In this document: positions 51,943 to 61,309 of the stretch, in pieces
Numbering within the stretch: the first letter of the stretch is position 1
Layout of the letters: each line of letters opens with the position of its first letter
From: Cellulomonas avistercoris
Lineage (GTDB): Bacteria; Actinomycetota; Actinomycetes; Actinomycetales; Cellulomonadaceae
Direction of reading: 5' to 3'
Assembly (NCBI RefSeq): GCF_014836445.1
Contig: NZ_JACSQV010000007.1
Coordinates: 159,663-223,662, forward strand
DNA: 64,000 bases
Program-made: the position numbers and the translations under genes
The notes under the pieces: generated by a model
Database searches by the model: none
Told to the model about the DNA's origin: nothing
What the model saw: only the letters and a program-made list of their open reading frames with translations

Positions 51943-52353
51943 ATGAGCAAGGCACGCACGCACCACGTCATTCCCGCGTCGGCTGGGGTCCCGCCCCAGG
52001 TCGGGCCCTTCAGCCACGCCGTGCAGTTCGGTGACCTGCTGTTCGTCACCGGGCAGATGCCGACGGACCCTGCCACGGGGCGGCTCGTGGACGGTGGGCT
52101 GGTCGAGCAGACGCGCCAGGTGATGGCCAACCTGCAGGCCGTCGTCCGCGCCGCGGGCGCCGAGCTGGACGACACGCTCATGGTCCGGGCCTACCTGACG
52201 GACTTCGACGACTTCGAGGAGTTCAACGCCGAGTACCGCACGTGGTTCGACGACCCCCTGCCGAGCCGTACGTGCGTCGGGGTCACGGGCCTGGCGGTCG
52301 GTGCGCTGGTCGAGGTCGACCTGGTGGTCGGCATGCCGGGCGGTGCGGCATGA
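51943..52353 (+). CDS. RidA-family protein (reactive imine/enamine deaminase)
   Basis: 136 residues, ATG one base after the previous stop. Family motifs: GPFSHAVQFGDLLFVTGQMP, TRQVMANLQAVVRAAGAELD, MVRAYLTDFDDFEEFN and the C-terminal PSRTCVGVTGLAVGALVEVD with arginine and cysteine of the substrate pocket. RidA proteins hydrolyse enamine or imine intermediates. In this operon it may clean up products of an imported amide or amino acid. Confidence 0.88.
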   Translation: MSKARTHHVIPASAGVPPQVGPFSHAVQFGDLLFVTGQMPTDPATGRLVDGGLVEQTRQVMANLQAVVRAAGAELDDTLMVRAYLTDFDDFEEFNAEYRTWFDDPLPSRTCVGVTGLAVGALVEVDLVVGMPGGAA

Positions 52354-53483
52354 GCGCGGAGACGATGACGGACCGCCCGACGCTGCAGCCCGGGCAGGGA
52401 GCCGTCCTGGGAGAGCACTACCTGCCGTCACGCGCCGACGAGGTGCGGTGGGGCTGGCTGCCGAACGCGGACGCGTCCCCGGTGCTGCACGTCGCCGACG
52501 GTGCCACCGTCACGCTCGACACCCTGTCCCACGAGGGGCTGCTCGCCGACCAGGGCCGCGACCCCGCGCGCTACATCCGGCAGTTCGGCGACGTCGACGT
52601 GCTGGACGACGCGGTCGAGGTCGCGGGCAGTGGGATCGCGAACGGACCCGACGACGGCCCCCACGTCGTCACCGGGCCGATCGCGGTCGCGGGCGCGCGG
52701 CCCGGCGACGTGCTCCGGGTCGACGTCCTCGACCTCGCCCACCGCGTGCCGTACGGGTTCGTCAGCAACCGGCACGGGTTCGGTGCGCTCGCGGGGGAGT
52801 ACCCGCAGGACCGGGACTCGACCCCGACGCGGCACGTCGACCGCATGATCACCGACGGCTCGGTCAGCCACTTCGCGTGGGTGGAGCAGCGGGCCGGGCG
52901 TGACGTCGGGGTGATGGACGCCGGCGCCGGCCGCACTGTGCAGTTCGCCCTCGCGCCGTTCCTCGGGCTCATGGGCACCGCGCCGGCGACGAGCGCGCCC
53001 GTGCCGTCGGTGCCGCCCGGTGACCACGGCGGCAACATCGACATCAAGCACACCGGCGTGGGGGCGACGCTGTACCTGCCGGTCGCCGTCGACGGCGCCC
53101 TCTTCTACGCGGGCGACCCGCACTTCGCGCAGGGCAACGGCGAGGTGGCGCTCACCGCGCTCGAGGCGTCGCTGCGGGCGACCGTGCGGCTGAGCGTCGT
53201 GGCCGCGGCCGACCTGCCCGGCGTCCTGGGCGACGTCCGGACGCCGGTCGTGGAGACGGCGACGCACTGGATCCCGACCGGCATGGACCCCGACCTCGAC
53301 GAGGCGATGTGCCAGGCCGTGCGCCACGCCGTGGCGTTCCTGCACGGGCGGTTCGGGGTGCCGCGATCGGTCGCGCTGGCCTACCTGTCGGCAGCCGGCG
53401 ACTTCGAGGTCAGCCAGGTCGTCGACGCCGTGAAGGGCGTGCACTGCCTCATCGCGAAGGCGGACTGGGCGGCCTGGACGTAG
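52350..53483 (+). CDS. Acetamidase/formamidase family protein
   Basis: 377 residues, ATG overlapping the RidA stop. The family's GVMDAGAGRTVQFALAPFLG and PPGDHGGNIDIKHTGVGATL blocks, and YLPVAVDGALFYAGDPHFAQ further on, match the acetamidase/formamidase fold, including the GDPHFAQGNGE motif. It hydrolyses a small amide to ammonia and acid. Together with the importer and RidA it forms an amide or amino-acid use operon regulated by the GntR protein. Confidence 0.9.
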   Translation: MSAETMTDRPTLQPGQGAVLGEHYLPSRADEVRWGWLPNADASPVLHVADGATVTLDTLSHEGLLADQGRDPARYIRQFGDVDVLDDAVEVAGSGIANGPDDGPHVVTGPIAVAGARPGDVLRVDVLDLAHRVPYGFVSNRHGFGALAGEYPQDRDSTPTRHVDRMITDGSVSHFAWVEQRAGRDVGVMDAGAGRTVQFALAPFLGLMGTAPATSAPVPSVPPGDHGGNIDIKHTGVGATLYLPVAVDGALFYAGDPHFAQGNGEVALTALEASLRATVRLSVVAAADLPGVLGDVRTPVVETATHWIPTGMDPDLDEAMCQAVRHAVAFLHGRFGVPRSVALAYLSAAGDFEVSQVVDAVKGVHCLIAKADWAAWT

Positions 53484-53500
53484 CCGCCCCTGGCGGCGCG

Positions 53501-53977
53501 TCAGCCGGTGCGCGCCGCCAGGTACCGGCGCACGACCTCCGCCGCCACGGCGTGGTCGACGACGTCCGGCTCGCCCGACGTCGTCAGCGTGCCCACGACC
53601 TCGCCGTCGACACGCAGCGGCACCGCCCCGCCGTGCGCCCGCAGCAGGTCGTGGTCGACGTCGGCGAGCTGGTCGAACGGCGTGCCCGCGGCCTCGTGGC
53701 GCCGGCGCACCAGCAGCGACGGCTCACCGAACCGGTGCACGACCCGCGCCTTGCCCTCGAGCCACGGAAGGTTGCCGGCGCCCGTCGAGCCGGTCATGGC
53801 GAGGAACACCGTCTCGCCGCCCAGCTCGACGCGCACCGCGAGGTTCGCACCGCGCTCGCGGACCACCGCGACGGCCAGCAGGCCGAGGTCCACGGCGTCG
53901 TCCTGCGTGAACGCCGGCAGGTCGAGCCGGGGCTCGGCCTCGAGGTCGGCGATGGTGAAGGTGGGGAGCTCGCTCAC
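53501..53977 (-). CDS. UPF0303/HbpS-like heme-binding-domain protein
   Basis: 158 residues from GTG 53977 (AGGATGGG upstream). The order LPAFTQDDAVDLGLLAVAVV, RGANLAVRVELGGETVFLAM, GSTGAGNLPWLEGKARVVHR, and the closing HGGAVPLRVDGEVVGTLTTS is that of UPF0303/GlcG-HbpS proteins, which in Streptomyces bind heme and are secreted sensors. No signal peptide here, so an intracellular role. Convergent with the formamidase operon. Confidence 0.8.
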   Translation of the reverse strand: MSELPTFTIADLEAEPRLDLPAFTQDDAVDLGLLAVAVVRERGANLAVRVELGGETVFLAMTGSTGAGNLPWLEGKARVVHRFGEPSLLVRRRHEAAGTPFDQLADVDHDLLRAHGGAVPLRVDGEVVGTLTTSGEPDVVDHAVAAEVVRRYLAARTG

Positions 53978-54020
53978 GGGCCCATCCTGACGCACGTCGC
54001 CGGTCGGGAACGGGGCGATC

Positions 54021-55292
54021 TCAGGCGTCCGCTCCGACACGTGCGCCGGCGGTGGGGAACCACTGCTCGATCCACTGGACCTCGTCGTGCGGACCGCTCC
54101 TGCTGGTGCGGACGCCGGGGTGGGACGCGTCGATGCCGTCGAGGACCCGCAGCGGCTGCCGCCCGGACAGCCGGAGCACGGCCCCGCCGTCCTGCCGGGT
54201 GACCGAGATCTCGGTCGACAGACCTTCGTCGGCGTGCAGGACGCCGCAGAAGACGACCTCCCGCCGCAGCTCCGCCTCGTCCGCGAGGACCAGGACCGTC
54301 TCGTCAGGGCGGGACCACGTGACCGCCCCGTGCCCCCACGAGCCCCGCACGTGCCGGACGGCCCCGTCGACGACCCGGCACAGGTCGACGTGCTGGAGGT
54401 GAGGGGCGCGCAGGATGGCGGTGTCGTGGCGAGCCACGGGCCGACCGAGACGCAGCCACCGGCCGGGTGACGGTCGCGAGTGCCGGCGTGCGTTGTCGCG
54501 CATGTTGGCCATCCGCAGCCGGTGGAGATGCGCAGCTCCGTCAAGCGGCCGTCCGTGGGGCGTGCCGAGGCCCCAGAGGCGGGCGTCGGCCTCGCCACCG
54601 TACGACGGCTCGTCGTCGACGGGCACGCCCAGCCCGAAGGCCCACAGGCCGTACGCGACCGCCAGGCGGGCCGCGTCGACCTGCCACCTGACCCAGGCTC
54701 TGTCGTGGTCGGGTGCGTCGCGGGGAATCTGCGGCGGCGCCACCTCGCGCAGCGCCGAGCGAAGCAGCGCAGACGCCGCGAGAGGGTCCGCGCCGCGTCC
54801 GTCGGCAAGGCCGGACAGCACCGGCATCCAGGCGACGACGGACTCGAGCATCCGGGCGCGTGCACCCTCGAAGCGCATGACGTCCTCGGTGCTCAGCGAC
54901 AGGGGTGTTCCGTCGGTGTCGTCGTGTTCCGCCGCGGCGCGGGCGACCGCCAGCAGTTCGGTGGCGGGGGCGTCGAGCTCCTGGAGTGCCAGCCGCATGA
55001 CCTGGTCGGTCCGTTCGCCGCGCAGCCGCTCGGCACGGGCGTCGACGGCGAGCAGGCCGGCACCCAGCAGCAGGATGCTCGTCACGGTGCCGGAGACGAT
55101 CGCGTGCTCGGCCCAGAACTGCGCGAGCCGAGCGTGCGGCCAGTCGGTCCAGAACATGATGGCCGCCAGCGCGCAGATGGCCAGGAGCGCGACCCCCTGC
55201 TTCACCCGCGGCGGGGCGGCCAGCAGGGCGCGGCCGACCCACCAGCAGATAGCGACGCCGCAGGCCACCGGCAGGATCGTGCTCCATTGCAT
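54021..55292 (-). CDS. Hypothetical membrane protein
   Basis: 423 residues. Two or three N-terminal helices (TILPVACGVAICWWVG, GVALLAICALAAIMFWTDWP, VSGTVTSILLLGAGLLAV) precede a large cytoplasmic domain. The latter has a helical part (VMRLALQELDAPATELLAVA) and a C-terminal beta-rich part. I see no catalytic motif and cannot assign a family. The start ATG lies in a normal place and codon use is regular. Confidence 0.6.
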   Translation of the reverse strand: MQWSTILPVACGVAICWWVGRALLAAPPRVKQGVALLAICALAAIMFWTDWPHARLAQFWAEHAIVSGTVTSILLLGAGLLAVDARAERLRGERTDQVMRLALQELDAPATELLAVARAAAEHDDTDGTPLSLSTEDVMRFEGARARMLESVVAWMPVLSGLADGRGADPLAASALLRSALREVAPPQIPRDAPDHDRAWVRWQVDAARLAVAYGLWAFGLGVPVDDEPSYGGEADARLWGLGTPHGRPLDGAAHLHRLRMANMRDNARRHSRPSPGRWLRLGRPVARHDTAILRAPHLQHVDLCRVVDGAVRHVRGSWGHGAVTWSRPDETVLVLADEAELRREVVFCGVLHADEGLSTEISVTRQDGGAVLRLSGRQPLRVLDGIDASHPGVRTSRSGPHDEVQWIEQWFPTAGARVGADA

Positions 55293-55447
55293 GGGATCGA
55301 CGCTACCTGCCGGCGTCGGTTCGATGGATCGCCTCGTCCTTCTGACGTGCCCCCTGTGTCTACGCGCGAAGGGATCATCGAGCGCGAAACAGGCGCAGAC
55401 GGGCCAGGCGTCCCTGAGCCGTCACAGGTCCTGCATGAGCCGTGCGG

Positions 55448-55864
55448 TCAGGCGGGCGGTGTCGTCCCGGCCAGCGCCGGGAGCACGTGCCGGACGAGCA
55501 GGGGGGCCAGGTCGTCCGGCAGGTCCCCGGCCGGGTCGAGCCAGCGCAGCTCCTCGATCTCGCCCGCCGGCGCGGTCTCGCCGGTGTGCGGGTGCTCGAA
55601 GACCGTGCCGACGACCTCGTGGCCCGCCTCGTTGGCCGCCGCGGCCCGGAAGCTGCCGAGCTCGCGCAGGCGTGCCTCGTCGAGCACGGCCCCGACCTCC
55701 TCGTACGCCTCGCGCACGGCCGTGCGTGCGGCGCTCTCACCGGGTTCCGGCTTGCCGCCCGGGAGCATGAAGCGGTGCGTGCCGCGCTTGCGGACGGTGA
55801 GGACCTCACCCGTCGGCCGTCGCAGGACGACGGCGCTGACGCGGATGACGGGGACGGCGGTCAC
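55448..55864 (-). CDS. NUDIX hydrolase
   Basis: 138 residues from GTG 55864. The NUDIX box GGKPEPGESAARTAVREAYE then EVG fits Gx5Ex7REUxEExGU. The N-terminal VPVIRVSAVVLRRPTGEVLT strand is typical for MutT-like enzymes that remove pyrophosphate from nucleotides or sugar-nucleotides. Substrate unknown. Confidence 0.92.
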   Translation of the reverse strand: MTAVPVIRVSAVVLRRPTGEVLTVRKRGTHRFMLPGGKPEPGESAARTAVREAYEEVGAVLDEARLRELGSFRAAAANEAGHEVVGTVFEHPHTGETAPAGEIEELRWLDPAGDLPDDLAPLLVRHVLPALAGTTPPA

Positions 55865-55958
55865 GCACGCGATCGTACGGCGCGCGGCTGGGAGTGCCAG
55901 GAGCCCGGGGCCGTCCGGACGACGGACCCGGGCTCCACGCGCCGGTGCGGGCCGCGCG

Positions 55959-56522
55959 TCAGCTCGCGGCGGGCACCCGGTAGCGCTCGACCAGCGCGAC
56001 GAACGCGTCGAGGTACCCCCGCAGGAACGCGGCGGTCTGGGGGTCGGTGACCTCGCCGTCCTCGGTGAAGAGGCCCGGCGTGCTCTGGATGAAGCCCTCG
56101 GGCTGGCCGAGGGTGGGCGCGTTGAAGTGGCTGAGGATCGTCTTGAGGTGCTGCTGCGCGACGGCCGCGCCGGTGCCGCCCGGCGAGGTGCCGGTCACGG
56201 CCGTCGGCTTGCCGTTGAAGACGCCCTCGCCGTAGGGGCGCACGGCCCAGTCGAGCGCGTTCTTCAGGACGCCGGGGATGGAGCGGCTGTACTCGGGCGT
56301 GATGATGAGGACGCCGTCGGCCTGCTCGATCGCCGTCTTGAACTCCTTGGCCGCCTGCGGGAAGTCGGCGTCGAGGTCGGGGGAGTAGTGGGGCAGGTCC
56401 CCGATGGGGATCTCGGTCAGGACCACGTCGGCGGGGGCGAGGTGCTCGAAGGCCTTCGCGAGGCGCCGGTTGATCGACGTGCTCGAGATGCTGCCGACGA
56501 TGTAGCCGATGGTGGTCGTCAT
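55959..56522 (-). CDS. NADPH-dependent FMN reductase (quinone/azo-type)
   Basis: 187 residues. GSISSTSINRRLAKAFEHL provides the phosphate loop; ITPEYSRSIPGVLKNALDW is the second FMN-binding block with PEYSxSxPGxLKNAxDW as in ArsH/YieF-type enzymes, and GTSPGGTGA lies further on. It uses FMN and NAD(P)H to reduce quinones or other electrophiles. The gene is divergent from the MarR regulator, which probably represses it in response to an oxidant or phenolic. Confidence 0.92.
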   Translation of the reverse strand: MTTTIGYIVGSISSTSINRRLAKAFEHLAPADVVLTEIPIGDLPHYSPDLDADFPQAAKEFKTAIEQADGVLIITPEYSRSIPGVLKNALDWAVRPYGEGVFNGKPTAVTGTSPGGTGAAVAQQHLKTILSHFNAPTLGQPEGFIQSTPGLFTEDGEVTDPQTAAFLRGYLDAFVALVERYRVPAAS

Positions 56523-56666
56523 GAGTGCTCCACGTGTCGAGGGGTGCGAGGCGTCGGGGCAGTCCGTATGTGACACCAACGGATTGCTCGACATACCGGA
56601 TCATGGCCCGATTCGATGGCCACGCCAACCATTGGTCCGGCATCTGGACGCGTAGGATCGGGGGCC

Positions 56667-57209
56667 ATGGACGAGGAGCAGTGCGACGCGGGCGCCGACG
56701 CCCCGGTCGTCGGCGTGCTCGGCTCGGACCTCGGGTGGTACCTCGCGGTGATCCTGCGCAGGTGGACCGAGCAGGTCGAGCAGGCGGCGGCGGACGTCCC
56801 GCACGGGACCCGGGGCTACCAGATCCTGTCCGTCGTCGGGCACAACAGCCCCCCGACGCAGAGCGGGCTCGCGCGGCACCTGCGCATCGACAAGACCGTG
56901 ATGCCGTACGTCATCGACGCGCTCGAGGGCGCCGGCCTCGTCGAGCGCCGGGTCGACCCGTCCGACCGCCGCGTGCGACGCATCGCGCTGACGCCGCGCG
57001 GCGAGGAGGTGCTCGTCGGGCTCGAGGCCAAGGTCGCGGCCGCCGAGGACGAGGTCTTCGCCGGCATGTCGCCCGAGTCCCGGCGCGAGTTCCTCGACCT
57101 GGCCGCCCGCCTCGCGGTGACGATCCATGGCGCGCAGCCCTCGCTCGACCCGTGCCTCGCGGTGGCGGGCGTCCTGGCCGACCCGGGCCTCGGGGCAGGC
57201 GCTCGCTAG
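56667..57209 (+). CDS. MarR-family transcriptional regulator
   Basis: 180 residues from ATG 56667. The winged helix is clear: TQSGLARHLRIDKTVMPYVI followed by DALEGAGLVERRVDPSDRRV and the RRIALTPRGEEVL wing. The flanking helices form the dimer. It lies divergent to the FMN reductase over about 145 bases that contain an imperfect inverted repeat (TATGT near 56568 and ACATA near 56592), a possible operator. Downstream it is convergent with the FadH-like gene. Confidence 0.9.
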   Translation: MDEEQCDAGADAPVVGVLGSDLGWYLAVILRRWTEQVEQAAADVPHGTRGYQILSVVGHNSPPTQSGLARHLRIDKTVMPYVIDALEGAGLVERRVDPSDRRVRRIALTPRGEEVLVGLEAKVAAAEDEVFAGMSPESRREFLDLAARLAVTIHGAQPSLDPCLAVAGVLADPGLGAGAR

Positions 57210-57243
57210 GTCCGCACGGCCCGGTGGTGGCGACCCCCGTGCG

Positions 57244-59151
57244 TCAGAGCCGCGCGGCGAGCGCGTAGGCGCTGTTGACCGCCTCACCGACCTTGGCCGG
57301 CTCGACGCAGTCCCCGACCGCCTCGACGGGCAGGCCCGCGGCCGTCAGCTCCGTGAGCAGGTCCGTGCGCGGCGTGCTGCCGAGCGCCAGGACGACCGTG
57401 TCGGCGGGCAGCGTCGCCGGGCCGTCGGGGCCCTCGACCAGCACGCCGTCGTCGGTGACCTCGCGCACGCGCGTGCCCGTCAGCAGCCGCACCCCGGCCT
57501 CGTCCAGGCGGCGCAGCAGCGTGATCCGGTTGACCAGCAGCATGTCCCGGGCGATCTCGTCGAGCATCTCCACGACCGTGACGTCGTGGCCCTCGAGCGC
57601 GAGCTCGAGCGCGGCGTCCGACCCGGAGAGCCCGCCGCCGACCATGACCACGCGGTGGCCGACCGGAGCGCCCTGGTGGAACTGCAGGACGTCGACGACG
57701 TCGTCCCGGTCGGTGCCCGGGATGCTCGCGGGGACCAGCTGGACCGACCCCGTCGCGACGACGACCTGGTCGGCGTCGCGCAGCTCGGGCGAGTCCGCGG
57801 TGATGCGGTGCCCGAGGTGCACGGTGACGGGCAGGTCCGCGAGCTGCCCCTGCCACCAGTCGACCATGCGGCGCAGCTCGCGCTTGAAGTCCGGCGTGGC
57901 GGCGGGCCACAGGACACCGCCGGCGTGGTCGGACTCGTCGTAGACGTCGACGCGGTGCCCGCGGGACGCCGCGACGCGCGCGACCTCGAGCCCCGCGGGG
58001 CCGGCGCCGACGACCACCACGTGCCGCGACGTCCCCGCCGGCTGCGGCAGGTGCGCCTCGATCCCGACCTCGGGGTTGACGGCGCAGCCCAGCGGCTGGC
58101 CCACGAGGATGTTGCCCACGCAGAGCTGGTTGCAGCGGATGCACGGGCGCACCGCGCCCGGGTGCCCGGCCGCGAGCTTGCGCGGCAGGTCCGGGTCGGC
58201 GATCAGCGCGCGACCGAAGCCGACGAAGTCGACCTCGCCGGCGGCCACCGCGCGGTCACCGATCTCCGGGGTCATGTTGCCGGTCGCCATGACCGGGACG
58301 TCCACGACGGCGCGGACCGCCGCCGCCCCGGGCAGCAGCGGCGCGTCGCCCATGTAGTAGGGCGGGAAGATCCAGTCGACGGTCTCGAACGCGCCGTCGT
58401 CGACCATGAGCAGGTCGATGCCCGCCCCGGCGATGACCGGCGCCATCTCCAGCGCCTCCTCGAGGCGGCGGCCGCCGGGCATGTGGTGGTCGACCGTCAG
58501 GCGGAACGTGATGGCGAGGTCCGGCGCGGCGGCGCGGGCCGCGGCGATGAGCTCGAGCGGGAAGCGCAGGCGGTTCTCCAGCGAGCCGCCGTAGCGGTCG
58601 GTGCGCTGGTTCCACACGCTGCTCATGAACTGGTCGATCAGGTACCCGGTGTGCGAGTGGATGTCGACCGCGTCGAAGCCCGCGGCGGCGAGCCGCGCGA
58701 CGGCAGGGCCGTAGTCCGCGACGAGCTGCTCGACCTCGCCCGTGCTGAGCTCGCGGCACGAGCGCGACGGGTCGGCGAGCCACGGGGTCGCCGAGGCGGA
58801 CACCGGGACGTCGCCACCCGGCTCGGCCGGGCCGACGCGCCCCGAGCCGGGCGTGAGCTGACCGGCCAGCAGGCCGCCCTCGGCGTGCACGGCGTCGGCG
58901 AGCCGCGCCAGGTCGGGCACCACGGAGTCGTCCTCGACCTTGGGCCAGCCCTCGTTGTCCTCGAAGCGGGACGTGGTGGTCATGGTCCCGGTGATGATCA
59001 GGCCGACGCCGCCCGCGGCGCGGGCCGCGAAGTACGCGATCTCACGCTCCTCGACGCGTCTGCCGAAGCCGACGTGCATGGGTGGCATGACCATCCGGTT
59101 GCGTGCCTCGAGCCGGCCGATCCGGCCAGGGCTGAGCAGGTTGTCGAACAC
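57244..59151 (-). CDS. FadH-like NADH:flavin oxidoreductase with [4Fe-4S] and FAD domains
   Basis: 635 residues: an old yellow enzyme-type FMN barrel (MVMPPMHVGF, GVGLIITGTM, DAVDIHSHTGYLIDQFMS, YGGSLENRLRF), a [4Fe-4S] cluster with cysteines in RPCIRCNQLCVGN and GCAVNPEVG at about 335-360, and a C-terminal FAD/NAD(P)-binding part (VVVVGAGPAGLEVARVAA, VVMVGGGLSGSDAALELA). This is the 2,4-dienoyl-CoA reductase/BaiCD/trimethylamine dehydrogenase arrangement. It reduces a conjugated substrate; no fatty-acid genes are beside it, so the substrate is uncertain. Confidence 0.9.
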   Translation of the reverse strand: MFDNLLSPGRIGRLEARNRMVMPPMHVGFGRRVEEREIAYFAARAAGGVGLIITGTMTTTSRFEDNEGWPKVEDDSVVPDLARLADAVHAEGGLLAGQLTPGSGRVGPAEPGGDVPVSASATPWLADPSRSCRELSTGEVEQLVADYGPAVARLAAAGFDAVDIHSHTGYLIDQFMSSVWNQRTDRYGGSLENRLRFPLELIAAARAAAPDLAITFRLTVDHHMPGGRRLEEALEMAPVIAGAGIDLLMVDDGAFETVDWIFPPYYMGDAPLLPGAAAVRAVVDVPVMATGNMTPEIGDRAVAAGEVDFVGFGRALIADPDLPRKLAAGHPGAVRPCIRCNQLCVGNILVGQPLGCAVNPEVGIEAHLPQPAGTSRHVVVVGAGPAGLEVARVAASRGHRVDVYDESDHAGGVLWPAATPDFKRELRRMVDWWQGQLADLPVTVHLGHRITADSPELRDADQVVVATGSVQLVPASIPGTDRDDVVDVLQFHQGAPVGHRVVMVGGGLSGSDAALELALEGHDVTVVEMLDEIARDMLLVNRITLLRRLDEAGVRLLTGTRVREVTDDGVLVEGPDGPATLPADTVVLALGSTPRTDLLTELTAAGLPVEAVGDCVEPAKVGEAVNSAYALAARL

Positions 59152-59271
59152 GGCGCCCCCTTGCGTCGACGAGCACTCTCGACGCTACGTCCATGGGTGC
59201 GGGGGCGCACCCGGCCACGGCTGGGTCTGCGGCCCGTGGCCCGCCCCGGCACGGTCGCAACCGGGCCGGGG

Positions 59272-61203
59272 TCACAGCGCGACGAGTCGCCCGTCGGCCG
59301 TCACCGTCCGCCGCCCACCGGACCCGAAGTCGACCGTGACGTTGCTGCCGCGCACGTCGACGACCTTGCCCAGACCGTGCCGGTCGTGGGTGACCCGCTG
59401 CCCGGCGGTGAACGGCGACGCCGACGCGCGGCGGGGCGAGGGCACGTCGCGCACGCGGCGCGCGGGACGCGCAGGTGCGGGATCCAGCGCGTCCAGGTAC
59501 GGCGACGGGCGAGACGGGCGTCCACCGGGCCGGTCCGCCGCCCACGTCGCCACCAGGTGACGACGTGCGCGGGTGATCGCGACGTACGCGAGACGCCGCT
59601 CCTCCGCGAGCTCGGGACCCGTCGTCGCGTACACCGACGGCAGGGACCCGGCCGTGGCCCGCGCCAGCAGGCACGCGTCCCACTCCAGGCCCTTGGCCTT
59701 GTGGATCGTCGTGACCGTGACGGCCCCGCGCCCGGGCGGCACGTGGTCCTCGGCGGCGCGCCGGTCCAGGTCCGCGGACAGCGCACGGACCGTGCCGGTC
59801 AGGGGCTGCGGGAGGGAGAGGACCAGCGCGCGCAGGGCGTCGAGGGCGTCCCAGCGCTCGCGGGCCGCACCGGTGCCGTCGGGCGGGGCGTCGGGGTCGT
59901 ACCCGGCCTGGGCCAGGGCGTCGTCGAGGGCCGGGCGGGCGTCGTCGTCGGGGGCCCGGGCCGCGCGCCGGCGCAGGAGCGTGAGCACCTGGGCGACCTC
60001 GCGGCGCGCGAAGTACGCCGAGCCGTCGCCCGCGACGACCGGGACGCCCGCGTCCCGCAGCGCCGCCGTGAGCTTGACGGCCTGCGCGTTGAACCGGTGC
60101 AGGACCGCGATCTCCTCGACCGGGACCCCGTCGTCGCGCCAGCCCCGGACGGTCGTGACGATCCGCGCGTCCTCGTCGTCCTCGTCGGCGCAGCGCTCGA
60201 CGACGGGCGTGGGCCCGTCGCCCAGCATCCCGACGAGAGCCGGCCCGGAGGCTTCGGGGCGCCCCGCCATGAGCCGGTTCGCCGCCTCGACGACCTGCCG
60301 CGTGGATCGGTAGTCCTGCACGAGGTCGACCGTCACGGCGTGCGGGAACCGCACCGTGAAGTCGCGCAGCAGCGAGGTGTCCGCGCCCTTGAACGCGTAG
60401 ACCGCCTGCCGGGCGTCACCCACGACCGCCAGCCGGTCGCGGTCACCGAGCCACGCGTCGAGCAGCCGCTGCTGCGCCGGGTCCGTGTCCTGGTACTCGT
60501 CGACGACGAACGACGCGTACTGCCGCCGCACCTCGGCCGCGACCTCCTCGTGCTCCTCCAGCATGCGCGCGCACACGGCCAGCAGGTCCGCGAAGTCGAG
60601 CACCCCGGCGGCCCGCTTGGCGGCCGCGTACCGGCGCATGGCCCCGGTGACCGTCGCGAGCGACATGCCGGGCCGCCGGCCGGCCGCCTGCGCCGCCTCC
60701 GCGTACGTGTCGGCCGTCAGGTCGCGCGCGGCGGCCCACGTGAGCTCGGTCGCGAGGTCGGTCACGAGCGCGGCGTCGACCTCGGCCGCGGACGTGCGCA
60801 GCGTCACGCCGAGCGCGCCGCGCAGGTAGCGGTAGTACGCGCCCCGCCCGTCGACGTCCAGCAGCACCGGGCCTTCGCCGGGCAGGCCCGTCGCGCGCCA
60901 GAAGTAGCGCAGCTGCCGCATCGCCGCCGCGTGGAACGTGCGCGCCTGCACGCTGCCCGCGCCGAGCCGCGCCAGGCGGTCCCGCATCTCGCCCGCGGCC
61001 TTGGCCGAGTGCGTGACCGCGAGCACGACGTCCGCCGGGACGGCGCCCGTGACGTGCTGGTACGCGATGCGGTGGGTGATCGTGCGCGTCTTGCCCGTGC
61101 CCGCGCCGGCCATGATCCGCACCGGCCCCGGGGGCGCGACGACGGCGGCGGCCTGGCGGTCGTCGAGGTCGGCGAGGACGCGGTCCGCTGCGGTCCTGCT
61201 CAC
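59272..61203 (-). CDS. UvrD/Rep-family ATP-dependent DNA helicase
   Basis: 643 residues from GTG 61203 (AGGAGC upstream). Superfamily I motifs in order: Walker A GAGTGKT at 33-39, motif II VVDEYQDTDPAQ near 240, motif III LAVVGDARQAVYAFKGAD, motif IV LVQDYRST, motif V VTVTTIHKAKGLEWDACLL and motif VI AYVAITRARRHL. A short beta domain closes the C-terminus (AGQRVTHDRHGLGKVVDVRG). This is shorter than PcrA (about 750) and may be an actinobacterial UvrD2-like protein, though the HRDC domain is not visible. Confidence 0.92.
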   Translation of the reverse strand: MSRTAADRVLADLDDRQAAAVVAPPGPVRIMAGAGTGKTRTITHRIAYQHVTGAVPADVVLAVTHSAKAAGEMRDRLARLGAGSVQARTFHAAAMRQLRYFWRATGLPGEGPVLLDVDGRGAYYRYLRGALGVTLRTSAAEVDAALVTDLATELTWAAARDLTADTYAEAAQAAGRRPGMSLATVTGAMRRYAAAKRAAGVLDFADLLAVCARMLEEHEEVAAEVRRQYASFVVDEYQDTDPAQQRLLDAWLGDRDRLAVVGDARQAVYAFKGADTSLLRDFTVRFPHAVTVDLVQDYRSTRQVVEAANRLMAGRPEASGPALVGMLGDGPTPVVERCADEDDEDARIVTTVRGWRDDGVPVEEIAVLHRFNAQAVKLTAALRDAGVPVVAGDGSAYFARREVAQVLTLLRRRAARAPDDDARPALDDALAQAGYDPDAPPDGTGAARERWDALDALRALVLSLPQPLTGTVRALSADLDRRAAEDHVPPGRGAVTVTTIHKAKGLEWDACLLARATAGSLPSVYATTGPELAEERRLAYVAITRARRHLVATWAADRPGGRPSRPSPYLDALDPAPARPARRVRDVPSPRRASASPFTAGQRVTHDRHGLGKVVDVRGSNVTVDFGSGGRRTVTADGRLVAL

Positions 61204-61309
61204 CACGTGCTCCTGCCGGTCGGGCTGTCGTCGGTCGGTCCATGGTGCCTCGTCCGGGCCTCCCGCCCGGTGACGAGGACCTGCCGGGTGGCGGGACGCA
61301 CGGAGGGCC

